A stretch of DNA of 64,000 nucleotides from Frateuria soli (GCF_021117385.1 NZ_CP088252.1:682001-746000), one strand, 5' to 3'. Shown: positions 10,425-20,382, numbered from the stretch's first letter. Notes: a model not told the origin generated them from the letters alone. Numbers and translations are program-made.

Positions 10425-10439
10425 CCATCGGCTCAAGGC

Positions 10440-11036
10440 ATGGCTGGACTCAAGCTCATCGTCGGCCTGGGCAACCCCGGCGCCGAATATCTCCGGACCC
10501 GGCACAATGCCGGGTTCTGGTTTGTGGACGCACTGGCTTCGGGCCAGGGCGAGCGTTTCGCCTTCGACGGCAAGCTGCACGGCGAAGCCTGCCGCGTGCG
10601 CATCGGCGGCGACAGCGTGTGGCTGCTCAAGCCCTCCACGTTCATGAACAAGAGCGGCATCGCGGTTGCCTCCGCGCTGCGCTACTACAGGATCCAGGCC
10701 GACGAGTGCCTGGTGGCGCACGACGAGCTGGATCTCCCGGCAGGCACCGTGCGGATGAAATTCGACGGCGGCCACGGTGGCCAGAACGGCCTGCGCGACA
10801 CCATCCAGCATCTCGGCCACGGCAAGTTCCACCGCTTGCGCATCGGCATCGGCCACCCGGGCCACAGGGACAAGGTCACGCCCTGGGTGCTCGGCAAGCC
10901 TTCCGCGCAGGACGAGGACGCGATCCTCGACGGCATCGCCCGCGCACTCGACGTGCTGCCGCTGGCGGTCGGTGGGCAGTTCGACAAGGCGATGCAGCAG
11001 TTGCATACACAGACGGGAATAGGGAATCGGGAATAG
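10440..11036 (+). CDS. pth: Peptidyl-tRNA hydrolase
   Basis: Pth frees tRNA from prematurely released peptidyl-tRNA. The product is 198 residues. The family opening [24 protein letters not shown] carries the catalytic His, and [20 protein letters not shown] and [14 protein letters not shown] are present. The start is fixed by the family N-terminus; AAGG ends only one base before the ATG, so initiation probably depends on another signal. The last seven residues (TGIGNRE) and the stop codon lie partly within the left arm of a repeat element, so insertion of the repeat has rewritten the C-terminus. Confidence 0.96.
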   Translation: MAGLKLIVGLGNPGAEYLRTRHNAGFWFVDALASGQGERFAFDGKLHGEACRVRIGGDSVWLLKPSTFMNKSGIAVASALRYYRIQADECLVAHDELDLPAGTVRMKFDGGHGGQNGLRDTIQHLGHGKFHRLRIGIGHPGHRDKVTPWVLGKPSAQDEDAILDGIARALDVLPLAVGGQFDKAMQQLHTQTGIGNRE

Positions 11037-11097
11037 AGAATCGTTTACGCGGCTCTTCCCGGTTTTTCCCATTCCCTATTCCCCATTCCCTATTCCC
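11015..11097. repeat. GGGAATAGGGAAT-type inverted repeat element (copy 2)
   Basis: The 26-base left arm (11015-11040) and the 26-base right arm (11072-11097) are reverse complements with only a few mismatches, both made of GGGAATNGGGAAT units, with a 31-base centre. The left arm contains the pth stop codon (11034-11036). The element ends 10 bases before the ychF start. Confidence 0.8.
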
Positions 11098-11107
11098 GGA
11101 TCAAACC

Positions 11108-12199
11108 ATGGGCATCAAATGCGGCATCGTCGGCCTGCCCAACGTCGGCAAGTCCACCCTGTTCAATGCACTGACCAAGGCCGGCATCGCCGCGGCCAAC
11201 TTCCCGTTCTGCACGATCGAGCCGAACGTGGGCGTGGTGCCAGTCCCGGATGAGCGCCTCAATGCGCTGGCCGCAATCGTCAATCCGCAGAAGGTGGTTC
11301 CCACCGCGGTCGAGTTCGTCGACATCGCCGGCCTGGTCGCCGGCGCGTCCAAGGGCGAGGGCCTGGGCAACAAGTTCCTGGCGCACATCCGCGAGGTCGA
11401 CGCGATCGCCCATGTGGTGCGCTGCTTCGAGCACAGCGACATCGTGCACGTGGCCGGCAAGGTCGATCCGATCGCCGACATCGAGACGATCGATACCGAA
11501 CTGGCGCTGGCCGATCTCGATTCGGTCGAGAAGGCGCTCAACCGCGCCGAGCGCGCGGCCAAGGCCAACGACAAGGAAGCGATGGCGAAGAAGCCGGTAC
11601 TGCAGAAGCTTGCCGCGGCGCTGAACGAAGGCAGGTCGGCGCGCAGCGTCGGGCTGGACGAGGAGGAGCGCGCGCTGGTGCGCGACCTGTTCCTGCTCAC
11701 GCTGAAGCCGCTGATGTACATCGCCAACGTGCGCGAGGACGGCTTCGAGAACAATCCGCACCTGGACGCCGTGCGCACGCGCGCCGCGACCGAGGGCGCC
11801 GAGGTGGTGCCGGTGTGCGCGGCGATCGAGGAGGAAATGGCCCAGCTGGAGGACGCCGACCGCGACGAGTTCCTCAGGGACCTGGGGCTGGACGAGCCGG
11901 GCCTGAACCGCGTCATCCGCGCCGGCTACAAGCTGCTCAATCTGCAGACCTACTTCACCGCCGGCGTCAAGGAAGTGCGCGCCTGGACGGTCAAGAAGGG
12001 CGCCACCGCCCCGCAGGCGGCCGGCGTGATCCACACCGATTTCGAGCGTGGCTTCATCCGCGCCGAGACCGTCTCCTACGATGACTTCATCCAGTACAAG
12101 GGCGAGGCCGGCGCCGCGGCGGCTGGCCGGCTGCGCAAGGAAGGCAAGGACTACCTCGTCAAGGACGGCGACGTCCTGCACTTCCTGTTCAACGTCTGA
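11108..12199 (+). CDS. ychF: Redox-responsive ATPase YchF (OLA1 family)
   Basis: YchF is an Obg-related P-loop NTPase that prefers ATP, associates with ribosomes and is linked to stress and translation control. The product is 363 residues. It has G1 GLPNVGKS (9-16), G3 [16 protein letters not shown], and a degenerate G4 NVRED in place of NKxD, which is what makes the family ATP-specific. The C-terminal TGS domain ends in [14 protein letters not shown]. The start has no strong Shine-Dalgarno because the preceding repeat occupies the spacer. Confidence 0.96.
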   Translation: MGIKCGIVGLPNVGKSTLFNALTKAGIAAANFPFCTIEPNVGVVPVPDERLNALAAIVNPQKVVPTAVEFVDIAGLVAGASKGEGLGNKFLAHIREVDAIAHVVRCFEHSDIVHVAGKVDPIADIETIDTELALADLDSVEKALNRAERAAKANDKEAMAKKPVLQKLAAALNEGRSARSVGLDEEERALVRDLFLLTLKPLMYIANVREDGFENNPHLDAVRTRAATEGAEVVPVCAAIEEEMAQLEDADRDEFLRDLGLDEPGLNRVIRAGYKLLNLQTYFTAGVKEVRAWTVKKGATAPQAAGVIHTDFERGFIRAETVSYDDFIQYKGEAGAAAAGRLRKEGKDYLVKDGDVLHFLFNV

Positions 12200-12360
12200 A
12201 GCCGCGTGGTGGTGTCCCTGGGCGAATCCGGGCGCTGCCGCGAAATCCGGTAGCGTCGATGCGGGCGCCGGCCGCGGATTTGCGATCGCTTAAGTGCCTA
12301 TTAAGCGCGCCGACCGGAGCATCGTCGCGAAGGGCGCTGTCGCCTGACGGAGGCATAGGT

Positions 12361-12783
12361 ATGACCAGGCATTGGTTCGGAAAACCCGCGTTGGCCATGG
12401 CGGCCCTGCTGATGGCATCGGCCGTGGCGCTGCCGACCGGCGCATCGGCGCATGACAGGTACGAGCGAGGCTGGCACGGTGGCCGTCATTACGACCGGGG
12501 CTGGCATGACCGTGGCCGCTACGACCATCACTACCGCTACGACCGTGGCCACTGGAGCGGTGGCCGCTGGGTGGCCGGCGCGATCGTCGCCGGTGCCGTG
12601 ATCGGCCTGGTGGACGATGCGCTCAGGCCGCCGCCGCGCGTCGTCTACGAGCGGCCGGTCTATCGCCGACCGGTGCGGGTGGTCTACGAGGAGCCGGTGG
12701 TGACCCGCCGTGTGGTGGAAACGCGAACGGTCTACGTCGAGCAGGCGCCACCCACCCGCTACGTCGGCTACTACGGCGACTGA
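12361..12783 (+). CDS. Small secreted His/Arg/Tyr-rich protein of unknown function
   Basis: The product is 140 residues. A signal peptide (basic start, hydrophobic AMAALLMASAVALP, cleavage near ASA-HD) leads into a block rich in Tyr, Asp, Arg and His (YERGWHGGRHYDRGWHDRGRY), a short hydrophobic Gly/Ala helix (GAIVAGAVIGLV), then tandem VYERPVYRRPVRVVYEEPVV-like repeats. I do not recognise a function; envelope association and metal or polyanion binding are guesses from composition. GGAGG at 12349-12353 supports the start. It is monocistronic and ends in a strong bidirectional terminator. Confidence 0.75.
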   Translation: MTRHWFGKPALAMAALLMASAVALPTGASAHDRYERGWHGGRHYDRGWHDRGRYDHHYRYDRGHWSGGRWVAGAIVAGAVIGLVDDALRPPPRVVYERPVYRRPVRVVYEEPVVTRRVVETRTVYVEQAPPTRYVGYYGD

Positions 12784-12800
12784 CGTTGCATCGATCGAAC

Positions 12801-12831
12801 AAAAAAAGCCCGGCAACGCCGGGCTTTTTTT
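12801..12831. terminator. Bidirectional intrinsic terminator
   Basis: The stem AAAAAAAGCCCGGC (12801-12814) pairs perfectly with GCCGGGCTTTTTTT (12818-12831) across a 3-base loop. With A- and T-tracts on either side it should stop transcription from the plus-strand secreted-protein gene and from the minus-strand gene that ends at 12844. Confidence 0.92.
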
Positions 12832-12843
12832 CGCCCGCGACCG

Positions 12844-13269
12844 TCATCCGGCAGGCGGCAGCTCCGCGCCGCTGCCATGGCGCGCGGCATGCTCGCGCAT
12901 CCGCTCGAACGTCGCCGTGTCGATCGTCTCCACCGAGGAGATCGCGCATGCGGGCTGGTCGCGGGCGCTGACCGTCTCGCCGACCTCCCCGCAGATGCGA
13001 CCACCGCCTACCGCCTTGCCGGATTCGCTGGCATGGAGCACGAAGCCCGGCACGCCGATCCCCAGGCGCGGGCAATCGGCTTTCAGATGCACCACGTAGC
13101 GGTATGGGACGGTGCGCACCAGTGCGGTGCGTGCGTCGACGACGTGCCACTCGTTGATCTTGTCGGTCTGGATGCATCGGGCGTACTGCAGCCCGCTGCC
13201 GGAGGGGCCGGCGGCGAAGGCCGCGGGACTTGCGATGGCGAGCAACAGCAGGAGCGACAGGGATTTCAT
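12844..13269 (-). CDS. Secreted DUF6491-like protein
   Basis: The product is 141 residues with a clear signal peptide (MKSLSLLLLLAIASPAAFA). The mature part has four cysteines in the pattern C-IQTDKINEWHVVD, LKADCPRL, GRICGEVG and QPACAISSVETI, which resembles the DUF6491 family of small periplasmic proteins common in xanthomonads; that match is from memory of the pattern. Disulfide bonds are likely, and DsbB is encoded later in the window. AGGTG lies upstream of the ATG. It converges on the preceding gene across the shared terminator. Confidence 0.7.
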   Translation of the reverse strand: MKSLSLLLLLAIASPAAFAAGPSGSGLQYARCIQTDKINEWHVVDARTALVRTVPYRYVVHLKADCPRLGIGVPGFVLHASESGKAVGGGRICGEVGETVSARDQPACAISSVETIDTATFERMREHAARHGSGAELPPAG

Positions 13270-13500
13270 GGCATCACCTCGCGGGGAGGACGCTCGTGGG
13301 TCGGGACGCGTGCCAGCATCGCGCGCCGGCGCGGACGGCGCCAGTGTTGTGGTGTCAGCAATTTGCCATCGCCCGATCACACCTATTGAACGTGGGCTGC
13401 GCCATGCTTGGAGGATGCCAACGGTTCGATCGGTCCGGCGGTGCGGCGGCGCTGGCAGAGCGCATGCGGAGCCACCGTCCGACCCAGGAAGGAGCAGGCA

Positions 13501-14745
13501 ATGACGCAGCTGGGCCCCCTCGCCGGCGACACGCTCGTACAGCGCTACCGGCGGGTCCGCCAGCAGACCCTGCAATTGTGTGCGGGGCTGACGGCAGAGG
13601 ACATGATGGTCCAGACCATGCCCGACACGAGCCCGACGAAGTGGCACCTGGCGCACACCACCTGGTTCTTCGAACAGTTCTTGCTCGCGCAGGATCCTCG
13701 ATACCGCCCGCGCAATCCGGCCTGGCAGTACCTGTTCAATTCCTACTACCAGAGCGTCGGTCCGATGCACGCGCGGCCGCGGCGTGGTCTGCTCTCGCGT
13801 CCCACGCTGGAGGAAGTGCTGGCCTACCGCCGCCACGTGGACGAGGCGGTGGGCGCAATGTTGCTCCGCGACGACGAGCCGGCCCCCGCCGCCGTGATCG
13901 AGCTCGGCCTGCAGCACGAGCAACAGCATCAGGAATTGCTGCTCACCGACATCCTGCATGCCTTCTGGAGCAATCCTTTGTTGCCGGCCTACCAGCAGAT
14001 CGAGCCGGCGGGGCCCACGGCATCGGTTCCCCTGCAATTCCTGCGCGGCGGTGAAGGCGTGGTCGAGATCGGCCACGCGGGCGAGGGCTTCGCCTTCGAC
14101 AACGAAACCCCGCGCCACCGCAGCCTGCTCGCGTCACACGCGCTGGCCAACCGCCTGGTCACCAACGGGGAATACGCGGCGTTCGTGCACGACGGCGGCT
14201 ACCGCGAACCGTCCTTGTGGCTGTCCGACGGCTGGGCAACCGTGCAGAACGAAGGCTGGCAGCGGCCGCTCTACTGGCAGCCGGACCTGGCCAGCGCTTT
14301 CTCGCTCGCCGGTGTGCAAGCGCTGGACCCGGCCGCGCCGGTGTGCCACCTGAGTTACTACGAAGCCGATGCCTTCGCCCGCTGGGCCGGCGCGCGGCTG
14401 CCTACCGAGCCCGAGTGGGAAGCTGCCGCGTCCACGCTGCCGGTCCGGGGCAACCTGCTCGACGGTGTACCGCGACTGCCGCAGGCGGCCGATGGCACCG
14501 GACTGCTGCAGATGTACGGTGATGCCTGGGAATGGACCGCCTCGCCCTACGTGGCCTATCCGGGCTTTCGCCCACTGCCGGGCGCCCTGGGCGAATACAA
14601 CGGCAAGTTCATGTGCGGCCAGTGGGTGCTGCGCGGCGGTTCGTGCGCCACCCCGGTCGGCCACGTGCGCGCGAGCTATCGCAACTTCTTCCCTCCGCAG
14701 GCGCGCTGGCAGTTCGCCGGGCTGCGCCTGGCCAAGGACCGATAA
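13501..14745 (+). CDS. egtB: Ergothioneine biosynthesis protein EgtB (iron-dependent sulfoxide synthase)
   Basis: EgtB joins hercynine to a thiol (gamma-glutamylcysteine or cysteine) with O2 on a non-heme iron. The product is 414 residues. The N-terminal DinB-like domain carries the iron-binding histidines: His52 (HLAHTTWFFE) and His139/His143 (LQHEQQHQE). The C-terminal formylglycine-generating-enzyme-like fold has RLPTEPEWEAAA, GDAWEWTASPY, FMCGQWVLRGGSC and ASYRNFFPPQARWQFAGLRL. AAGGAG lies just upstream of the ATG at 13501. It is followed by egtD after 20 bp. No egtA or egtC is nearby, so the proteobacterial short pathway with direct thiol use is likely. Confidence 0.95.
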   Translation: MTQLGPLAGDTLVQRYRRVRQQTLQLCAGLTAEDMMVQTMPDTSPTKWHLAHTTWFFEQFLLAQDPRYRPRNPAWQYLFNSYYQSVGPMHARPRRGLLSRPTLEEVLAYRRHVDEAVGAMLLRDDEPAPAAVIELGLQHEQQHQELLLTDILHAFWSNPLLPAYQQIEPAGPTASVPLQFLRGGEGVVEIGHAGEGFAFDNETPRHRSLLASHALANRLVTNGEYAAFVHDGGYREPSLWLSDGWATVQNEGWQRPLYWQPDLASAFSLAGVQALDPAAPVCHLSYYEADAFARWAGARLPTEPEWEAAASTLPVRGNLLDGVPRLPQAADGTGLLQMYGDAWEWTASPYVAYPGFRPLPGALGEYNGKFMCGQWVLRGGSCATPVGHVRASYRNFFPPQARWQFAGLRLAKDR

Positions 14746-14765
14746 GACCTCAAGGAGCATTCCCC

Positions 14766-15752
14766 ATGAACACCCGTGCCTTCGATCTGTCCGCCGACGG
14801 ACGCACTCCGCCCGCCAGCGAACTGCTGGAGACCGTCCGCCGCGGGCTGCGCGCGCAGCCCAAGCGCTTGCTTTCGTGGCTCTTCTACGACGCGGAGGGA
14901 TCGGCGCTGTTCGAACGCATCTGCGAGCAGCCCGAGTACTACCTCACCCGTTGCGAAACGGCATTGATGCAGCAACATGCCGCCAGCATCGCCGATACGC
15001 TGGGCGTGGACGTGCGCCTGGTCGAGTACGGCAGCGGCAGCGCAGCCAAGACGAGCCTGCTGCTCGAGCACATGGCCGCGCCGGTGAGCTACGTGCCGGT
15101 GGAAATCTCTCCCGAGCCATTGCAGCAGAGCGTGCAGCGGCTGGGCAAACACTTCCCGCAGTTGCCGGTGCAGCCGCTGTGCGCCGACTTCACCCGTTCG
15201 TTGCGCCTGCCGATCCCGCCGCGCGCGCCGCGACGGACGGTCGTGTATTTCCCCGGGTCGACCATCGGCAACTTCGACACGCGCGAAGCGATCGCGCTGC
15301 TGCGCAAGATGCGCGCGGAGATGGGCGACAACGGCGGCATCCTGATCGGCGCGGACCTGAAGAAGGACACCGCCCTCATCGAGGCGGCCTACAACGATGC
15401 CGCGGGGGTCACGGCGAAGTTCACCCTGAACATGCTCGCCCGCCTCAACCGCGAGCTGGGCAGTGATTTCGATCTCGCCGCGTTCCGCCATCGCGCGCAC
15501 TACAACGCCTTGGCCGGCCGCATCGAAACCAGTCTGGTCAGCCAGCGCGAGCAGAAGGTGCGCGTGGGCCGTGGTCAGATCGCGTTCGGCAGGGACGAGG
15601 CGATCCGCGTGGAGGTCAGCTGCAAGTACTCACTTGAGGATTTCGACGTCCTCGCGGGCAAGGCGGGCCTGGAAGTACTGCGCGTGTGGCTGGATCCCGA
15701 GCACATGTTCAGCTTGCAGTACCTGGTGCGCGCGGGCTCGGTCGCGCGCTAG
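14766..15752 (+). CDS. egtD: L-histidine N(alpha)-methyltransferase EgtD
   Basis: EgtD trimethylates histidine with SAM to hercynine, the EgtB substrate. The product is 328 residues. It has the SAM loop VEYGSGSAAKT, PVEISPE, the family motif FPGSTIGNF, and HRAHYNALAGRIE and HMFSLQYLVR near the end. The start has AAGGAGC upstream. Although downstream in the operon, it performs the first step; together egtB and egtD supply the core of ergothioneine synthesis. The desulfurising lyase EgtE is not visible here. Confidence 0.95.
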   Translation: MNTRAFDLSADGRTPPASELLETVRRGLRAQPKRLLSWLFYDAEGSALFERICEQPEYYLTRCETALMQQHAASIADTLGVDVRLVEYGSGSAAKTSLLLEHMAAPVSYVPVEISPEPLQQSVQRLGKHFPQLPVQPLCADFTRSLRLPIPPRAPRRTVVYFPGSTIGNFDTREAIALLRKMRAEMGDNGGILIGADLKKDTALIEAAYNDAAGVTAKFTLNMLARLNRELGSDFDLAAFRHRAHYNALAGRIETSLVSQREQKVRVGRGQIAFGRDEAIRVEVSCKYSLEDFDVLAGKAGLEVLRVWLDPEHMFSLQYLVRAGSVAR

Positions 15753-15885
15753 GCGGGCCCGCCGTGCGAGGGGGGCTTCGGCCCGCCGCACCGTGACGGG
15801 CACCGCAGCTGGAGAGGAATGGAGGTCTGCGTTGCGGCCAGCGCCAGCGCGTAGAATCCGGCTCCCACCCGTCTATTCGAGTCCG

Positions 15886-16941
15886 ATGGCAGCCACCGTC
15901 GCCACTGCGCCCGCCCCCCAACTGGACGCCTTGTTCCTGCCTGTCGCCAGCGGCGAGCTCCGGTTGCCCGAGGATGGCCGGGTACTCTTCCTGCGTGCCC
16001 GCGACAGTGCGCCGCTGCGCAGGTTCGCCCGCTCCGGCTGGTCTTGCGAGCAAACCTTCCGGCCCTTTGCCGATGAACTCCGGCGCGCGGGCCTGCCCGT
16101 CGGTGAGCCGGCGCGGGACGACCGCTTCGCGCTGGTTCTCCTGCTGCCACCGCGCCAGCGCGACGAGGCCCGCGCCTTGTTCGCCCGCGCCGCTCGGCAC
16201 CTGCAGCCCGGTGGCACCGTGCTGGCGGCGGTGCCCAACGCCGAAGGCGCGAAGTCGGCCGAAGCGGATGTCGCGCGCCTGTTCGGCACGGTGCGCAGCG
16301 TGTCCAAGCACAAGTGCCGCGTGTTCTGGGCGAACGCCGGCGATGCGCTGGATGCAGCACTGCTGGCCGAATGGAAAGCACTCGACGCGCCGCGCCGGAT
16401 CGCCGGTGGCTACCTGAGTCGTCCGGGGCTGTTCGCCTGGGACCGCGTCGATACGGCCTCGGCCCTGCTCGCGGCACACCTCCCGGCAGACCTGCATGGT
16501 CGCGCCGCCGACCTGGGTGCGGGCTACGGCTATCTCGCCGCGCAGTTGATCGCGCGCTGCGCCGGCGTGACCGCGGTGGATCTGTACGAAGCCGAGAAGC
16601 GCGCGCTGGAGGCAGCACGCGTCAATGTGGCCGAGGCCGTTACTGCCAGCGGTCGCGAGGTCGACGTGGAAGCCCACTGGCACGACGTCACCACCGGCCT
16701 GCCGCGCCGTTACGACGCGATCGTGAGCAACCCGCCGTTCCACCAGGGGCGTGCAGACTTGCCCGAACTCGGGCGCGCCTTCATCGACGCGGCGGCCGAC
16801 GCGTTGCTGCCGCATGGCCGCCTGTGGCTGGTGGCCAACCGGCACCTGCCGTACGAGGCCACGCTGGCCGCGCGCTTCGCGCAGGTGCGCGCGGTGACCA
16901 TGCGGGACGGCTTCAAGGTAATCGAGGCGGTGCGCGCGTGA
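15886..16941 (+). CDS. RsmC-like class I SAM-dependent methyltransferase
   Basis: The product is 351 residues in two halves. The N-terminal half is a degenerate Rossmann-like domain, and the C-terminal half is the catalytic domain with ADLGAGYGYLAAQL for SAM and SNPPFHQG (Asn282), the motif of N-directed base methyltransferases. This architecture is that of RsmC/RlmG (16S rRNA G1207 or 23S rRNA G1835 N2-methylation). The pairing with an RsuA-type enzyme, whose start overlaps its stop, favours 16S rRNA, but RlmG cannot be excluded. Confidence 0.8.
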   Translation: MAATVATAPAPQLDALFLPVASGELRLPEDGRVLFLRARDSAPLRRFARSGWSCEQTFRPFADELRRAGLPVGEPARDDRFALVLLLPPRQRDEARALFARAARHLQPGGTVLAAVPNAEGAKSAEADVARLFGTVRSVSKHKCRVFWANAGDALDAALLAEWKALDAPRRIAGGYLSRPGLFAWDRVDTASALLAAHLPADLHGRAADLGAGYGYLAAQLIARCAGVTAVDLYEAEKRALEAARVNVAEAVTASGREVDVEAHWHDVTTGLPRRYDAIVSNPPFHQGRADLPELGRAFIDAAADALLPHGRLWLVANRHLPYEATLAARFAQVRAVTMRDGFKVIEAVRA

Positions 16942-17651
16942 AGCTGGTCCGCCTGATCGCCAACCTCGGCTACGGCAACCGCAAGGAGGTGACCCGGCTG
17001 TTCCGCGAGGGACGCGTCACCGACCCGGCGGGCGAGGTGCTCTACGCCGACGACAGGGCCGTACACGCGGAGATCCGCATCGACGGCGAGCCGCTCGATC
17101 CGCCCACCGGGCTGGTCCTGCTGATGCACAAGCCGACCGGCTATACCTGCTCGCGCAAGGACGCCGGCCGCCTGGTCTACGACCTGCTGCCACCGCGCTG
17201 GCGGCGGCGTGATCCGGCCCTGTCCACGGTCGGCCGGCTCGACCGGGACACGTCGGGGCTGTTGCTGCTGACCGACGACGGCGCGCTGCTGCACCGGATC
17301 ATTTCGCCCAGGGCCAACGTGGCGAAGGTCTACGAGGCGACCCTTGCCCGCGACCTGCACGGCGGCGAAGGCGAACTGTTCGAAAGCGGCACGCTGATGC
17401 TCGAATCGGAGACCACGCCACTTGCCCCCGCGCACCTGCAGGTGCTCGAACCGCGTCGCGCGCGGCTGACCGTGACCGAGGGGCGTTACCACCAGGTGCG
17501 GCGCATGTTCGCCGCGGCGGGCAACCACGTGGAAACGCTCGAGCGCGTGGCGATCGGGCGGCTTACGCTCGACGGGCTCGCCTCGGGCGCCTGGCGCGCG
17601 TTGGCGGCGGAGGAGGTTGCGAGGGTCTTCGAGCCGCCGCCGCTTCCGTAG
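16938..17651 (+). CDS. rsuA: 16S rRNA pseudouridine(516) synthase, RsuA family
   Basis: The product is 237 residues from a GTG overlapping the previous stop by 4 bp (GTGA). An S4-like N-terminus (VRLIANLGYGNRKEVTRLFREGRV) precedes the RsuA/RluB fold. The catalytic Asp102 lies in VGRLDRDTSGLLLLTDDG, and RYHQVRRMFAAAGNHVETLER is the conserved C-terminal block. The likely reaction is uridine-516 to pseudouridine in 16S rRNA. RluE or RluF relatives are alternatives because sequence alone separates them imperfectly. Confidence 0.85.
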   Translation: MKLVRLIANLGYGNRKEVTRLFREGRVTDPAGEVLYADDRAVHAEIRIDGEPLDPPTGLVLLMHKPTGYTCSRKDAGRLVYDLLPPRWRRRDPALSTVGRLDRDTSGLLLLTDDGALLHRIISPRANVAKVYEATLARDLHGGEGELFESGTLMLESETTPLAPAHLQVLEPRRARLTVTEGRYHQVRRMFAAAGNHVETLERVAIGRLTLDGLASGAWRALAAEEVARVFEPPPLP

Positions 17652-17673
17652 GAGCTGACCTGGCGGCCGCTTC

Positions 17674-18012
17674 CTACAGGAGCTTCACCGGCGTTGGAAT
17701 GGACGGGCCATACCACTTGCGCCGTTCGTCCCGGCAACCGGGACTGCCCATGGTGTACTTGCGGCAGATGGCCGGGCGTCGCTCGTAGATCGTGCAGCGC
17801 GAGGTGTCGGGGTCGACCGCCGCACACCAGCCGTCCTCACCCTTGGCGAGGGTCGCCAGTCCGTGGTCGTCGTGCGTCACCAGCCAGTCGGGCACGTCGT
17901 CGTCCGGCATCAGCACCACGGTCAGGCGGCAACACACCGCTTCGCAGGCCGTGCATTGCACGGACGGGTCCACATCCGCGGCGTAGCGGTCGTTCTCGAA
18001 GTCGTCGTTCAC
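17674..18012 (-). CDS. YkgJ-type cysteine cluster protein
   Basis: The product is 112 residues. Cysteines occur as CTACEAVCC near the N-terminus, then [15 protein letters not shown] and PGC, the pattern of the zinc/iron-chelating YkgJ family (DUF3109-like). The function is unknown; a metal cluster is likely. It is convergent with rsuA (22 bp between ends) and divergent from selO, with a 104-bp spacer to the selO start. Confidence 0.85.
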   Translation of the reverse strand: MNDDFENDRYAADVDPSVQCTACEAVCCRLTVVLMPDDDVPDWLVTHDDHGLATLAKGEDGWCAAVDPDTSRCTIYERRPAICRKYTMGSPGCRDERRKWYGPSIPTPVKLL

Positions 18013-18116
18013 GCGTCAGTATGGGACCTTCGTCGATCCCGCGTGCTAAACATTCGTGTTCACGGGTATCCCGCGCGCGAACGTTCCGTGGCGAAGCGGC
18101 ATGCGATCATCCCGTG

Positions 18117-19673
18117 ATGCGCCTGGACTTCGACAATGCCTACGTGCGGGACCTTGCCGGCGATCCCGAGCGCGGCTCGCGCCTGCGCCAGGTGGAAGGC
18201 GCCGCCTGGTCGCATGTCCAGCCCACGCCCGTGCCGGCGCCGCATGTGGTGGCCTGGTCGTCCGAAATGGCGGTGACCCTGGGTCTGTCAGCACGGGACA
18301 TCGAGAGCCCGGACTTCGCCGGCGTGTTCGGCGGCAACGCGCTGCTGGATGGCATGCAGCCGTGGGCGAGCAACTACGGCGGACATCAGTTCGGCGTATG
18401 GGCAGGGCAACTGGGCGACGGTCGCGCGATCTCGCTGGGCGAGGTGCTGGATGCGCGCGGTCAACGCTGGGAGCTGCAGCTCAAGGGCGCCGGCCCGACG
18501 CCGTATTCGCGTGGCGCCGACGGTCGCGCGGTGCTGCGTTCCTCGATCCGCGAGTTCCTGTGCAGCGAGGCGATGCATCACCTGGGCATCCCCACCACGC
18601 GCGCGTTGTGCCTGGTCGAGACCGGCGAAGCGGTGGTGCGCGACATGTTCTACGACGGCCACCCGCGCGAGGAGCCGGGCGCGATCGTCTGCCGCGTGGC
18701 GCCGTCGTTCATCCGCTTCGGCAACTTCGAACTGCCCTATGCACGCAACGACGTGGTGCTGCTGCGCCAGCTGGCCGACTTCACCATCCGGCGCGACTTC
18801 CCGCAGCTGCGGGGGCAGGGCGAGGCACTGTATGCGGACTGGTTCGGCGAGGTTTGCGAACGCACTGCACGGCTGATGGCCCAGTGGATGCGCGTCGGCT
18901 TCGTGCACGGCGTGATGAATACCGACAACATGTCGATCCTGGGGCTGACCATCGACTACGGCCCCTACGGCTGGATGGACGACTACGCCCCGGACTGGAC
19001 GCCCAACACCACCGACGCGGTGCGCCGGCGCTACCGCTTCGGCCAGCAGGCCAACGTGGCCTGGTGGAACCTGACGCGGCTGGCAAGTGCGCTGTCCCCG
19101 CTGTTCGGCGATGTCGCGCCGCTGCAGGCCGGGCTCGATCGCTATGTCAGCGCCTGGGAAGCGGCCGACCGCGCCAGCGTGGCGGCAAAGCTGGGCCTCG
19201 CCCAAGCCGCTGACGAAGACCTCGCGCTGCGCGACGGACTGCATGCCTGGATGCGCGAGGCCGAGGCGGACATGACGCTCACCTGGCGCGCGCTCACCGA
19301 CCTGGACCCGGCTGCGCCCTCGCCGGACACGCTGGCGGACGTGTGCTACGACGAGGGTCGGCGCGCGGCCGCCGAGCCTGCGCTGCGCGACTGGCTGGAA
19401 CGCTACGCCGCGCGCCTGCGCGAGGATCCGATGCCGGCCGGCGAGCGCCGCCGCCGCATGCGGCAGGCCAACCCGAAATACGTGCTACGCAACTATCTGG
19501 CCCAGCAGGCGATCGACCGAGCGGAGCAGGGCGACTACACGCTCGTGCACGAACTGCTCGACGTGATGCGTCATCCATATGACGAGCAGCCCGGGCGCGA
19601 GCGCTTTGCCGCCAGGCGCCCGGACTGGGCCCGGCAGCGCGCCGGTTGCTCGATGCTCTCCTGCAGCTCGTAG
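18117..19673 (+). CDS. selO: Protein adenylyltransferase SelO (YdiU family)
   Basis: SelO is a pseudokinase that transfers AMP to Ser, Thr or Tyr of target proteins and takes part in redox stress responses. The product is 518 residues. Visible are [20 protein letters not shown] (inverted ATP-binding region), the [22 protein letters not shown] block with the catalytic and metal-binding Asp residues, and [11 protein letters not shown]. The C-terminus is GCSMLSCSS: Cys replaces the selenocysteine of eukaryotic homologues. The next gene, trxC, is a thioredoxin on the opposite strand, a fitting neighbour for a redox-regulated enzyme. Confidence 0.95.
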   Translation: MRLDFDNAYVRDLAGDPERGSRLRQVEGAAWSHVQPTPVPAPHVVAWSSEMAVTLGLSARDIESPDFAGVFGGNALLDGMQPWASNYGGHQFGVWAGQLGDGRAISLGEVLDARGQRWELQLKGAGPTPYSRGADGRAVLRSSIREFLCSEAMHHLGIPTTRALCLVETGEAVVRDMFYDGHPREEPGAIVCRVAPSFIRFGNFELPYARNDVVLLRQLADFTIRRDFPQLRGQGEALYADWFGEVCERTARLMAQWMRVGFVHGVMNTDNMSILGLTIDYGPYGWMDDYAPDWTPNTTDAVRRRYRFGQQANVAWWNLTRLASALSPLFGDVAPLQAGLDRYVSAWEAADRASVAAKLGLAQAADEDLALRDGLHAWMREAEADMTLTWRALTDLDPAAPSPDTLADVCYDEGRRAAAEPALRDWLERYAARLREDPMPAGERRRRMRQANPKYVLRNYLAQQAIDRAEQGDYTLVHELLDVMRHPYDEQPGRERFAARRPDWARQRAGCSMLSCSS

Positions 19674-19818
19674 CACCGGCGGCCACGCTTCCGCGCGGAA
19701 CGTTCCATCCGCGAGCGAAACCATCCCGTCGCCAGACGCCCGGGATGGCGCTTCCCGAATGGAGGAACCCAGGGTCGCTTCCCTGATCGGACAGTCGCTG
19801 CACTCACGACACGAAGGA

Positions 19819-20256
19819 CTAGCGCAGCGCCCCTTCGACGAACTGCCGCAACTGCGCCGCATTGAGCGCGCCCGCCTGTCGGGCGACCTCGCGGCCGCCC
19901 TTGAGCAGGGCAAGCGTGGGGATGCTGCGGATGCCAAAACGCTGGGAGAGCTGCGGCTGCGCATCGGTATCCACCTTGGCCAGGCGCAGGCGCGGCTCGT
20001 ACTGGCGGGCGGCCTCGGCGAACACCGGGGCGAAGCCACGGCAAGGACCGCACCACGTCGCCCAGAAATCGATGAGTACCGGCAGGTCGCCCCGCCCGGC
20101 CACGGCGTCGAAGTTGGCCGTCGTCAGCTCGATCGGCTTGCCTTCGAACAGCGCCTGCTTGCACCGCCCGCACACCGGGTGTTCGGCGAGGCGTTCGGCC
20201 GGCACACGGTTGAGTGCACTGCAATGGGGGCAGGGGACGGTCAAGGGTGCGGACAT
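19819..20256 (-). CDS. trxC: Thioredoxin 2 (TrxC)
   Basis: The product is 145 residues. An N-terminal zinc finger (Cys9, Cys12, Cys29, Cys32 in CPHC and CGRC) precedes a thioredoxin fold with active site WCGPC (Cys69/Cys72) and the cis-proline SIPTLALLKGG. TrxC reduces protein disulfides in the cytoplasm and is induced by oxidative stress in E. coli. The 145-bp gap to the selO stop holds no gene I can support. Confidence 0.95.
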   Translation of the reverse strand: MSAPLTVPCPHCSALNRVPAERLAEHPVCGRCKQALFEGKPIELTTANFDAVAGRGDLPVLIDFWATWCGPCRGFAPVFAEAARQYEPRLRLAKVDTDAQPQLSQRFGIRSIPTLALLKGGREVARQAGALNAAQLRQFVEGALR

Positions 20257-20382
20257 GGCGCGCTCCGGTCAGGGTACCGGGCGATATGGCGATCGCCGTG
20301 CGCAGTGCAAGCGGCCCGGACGGTAGACCCGGCAGGAGCGCGCGAAAGTCACTGCCACGGCGAATTTGGCCGTCGCAAACTG

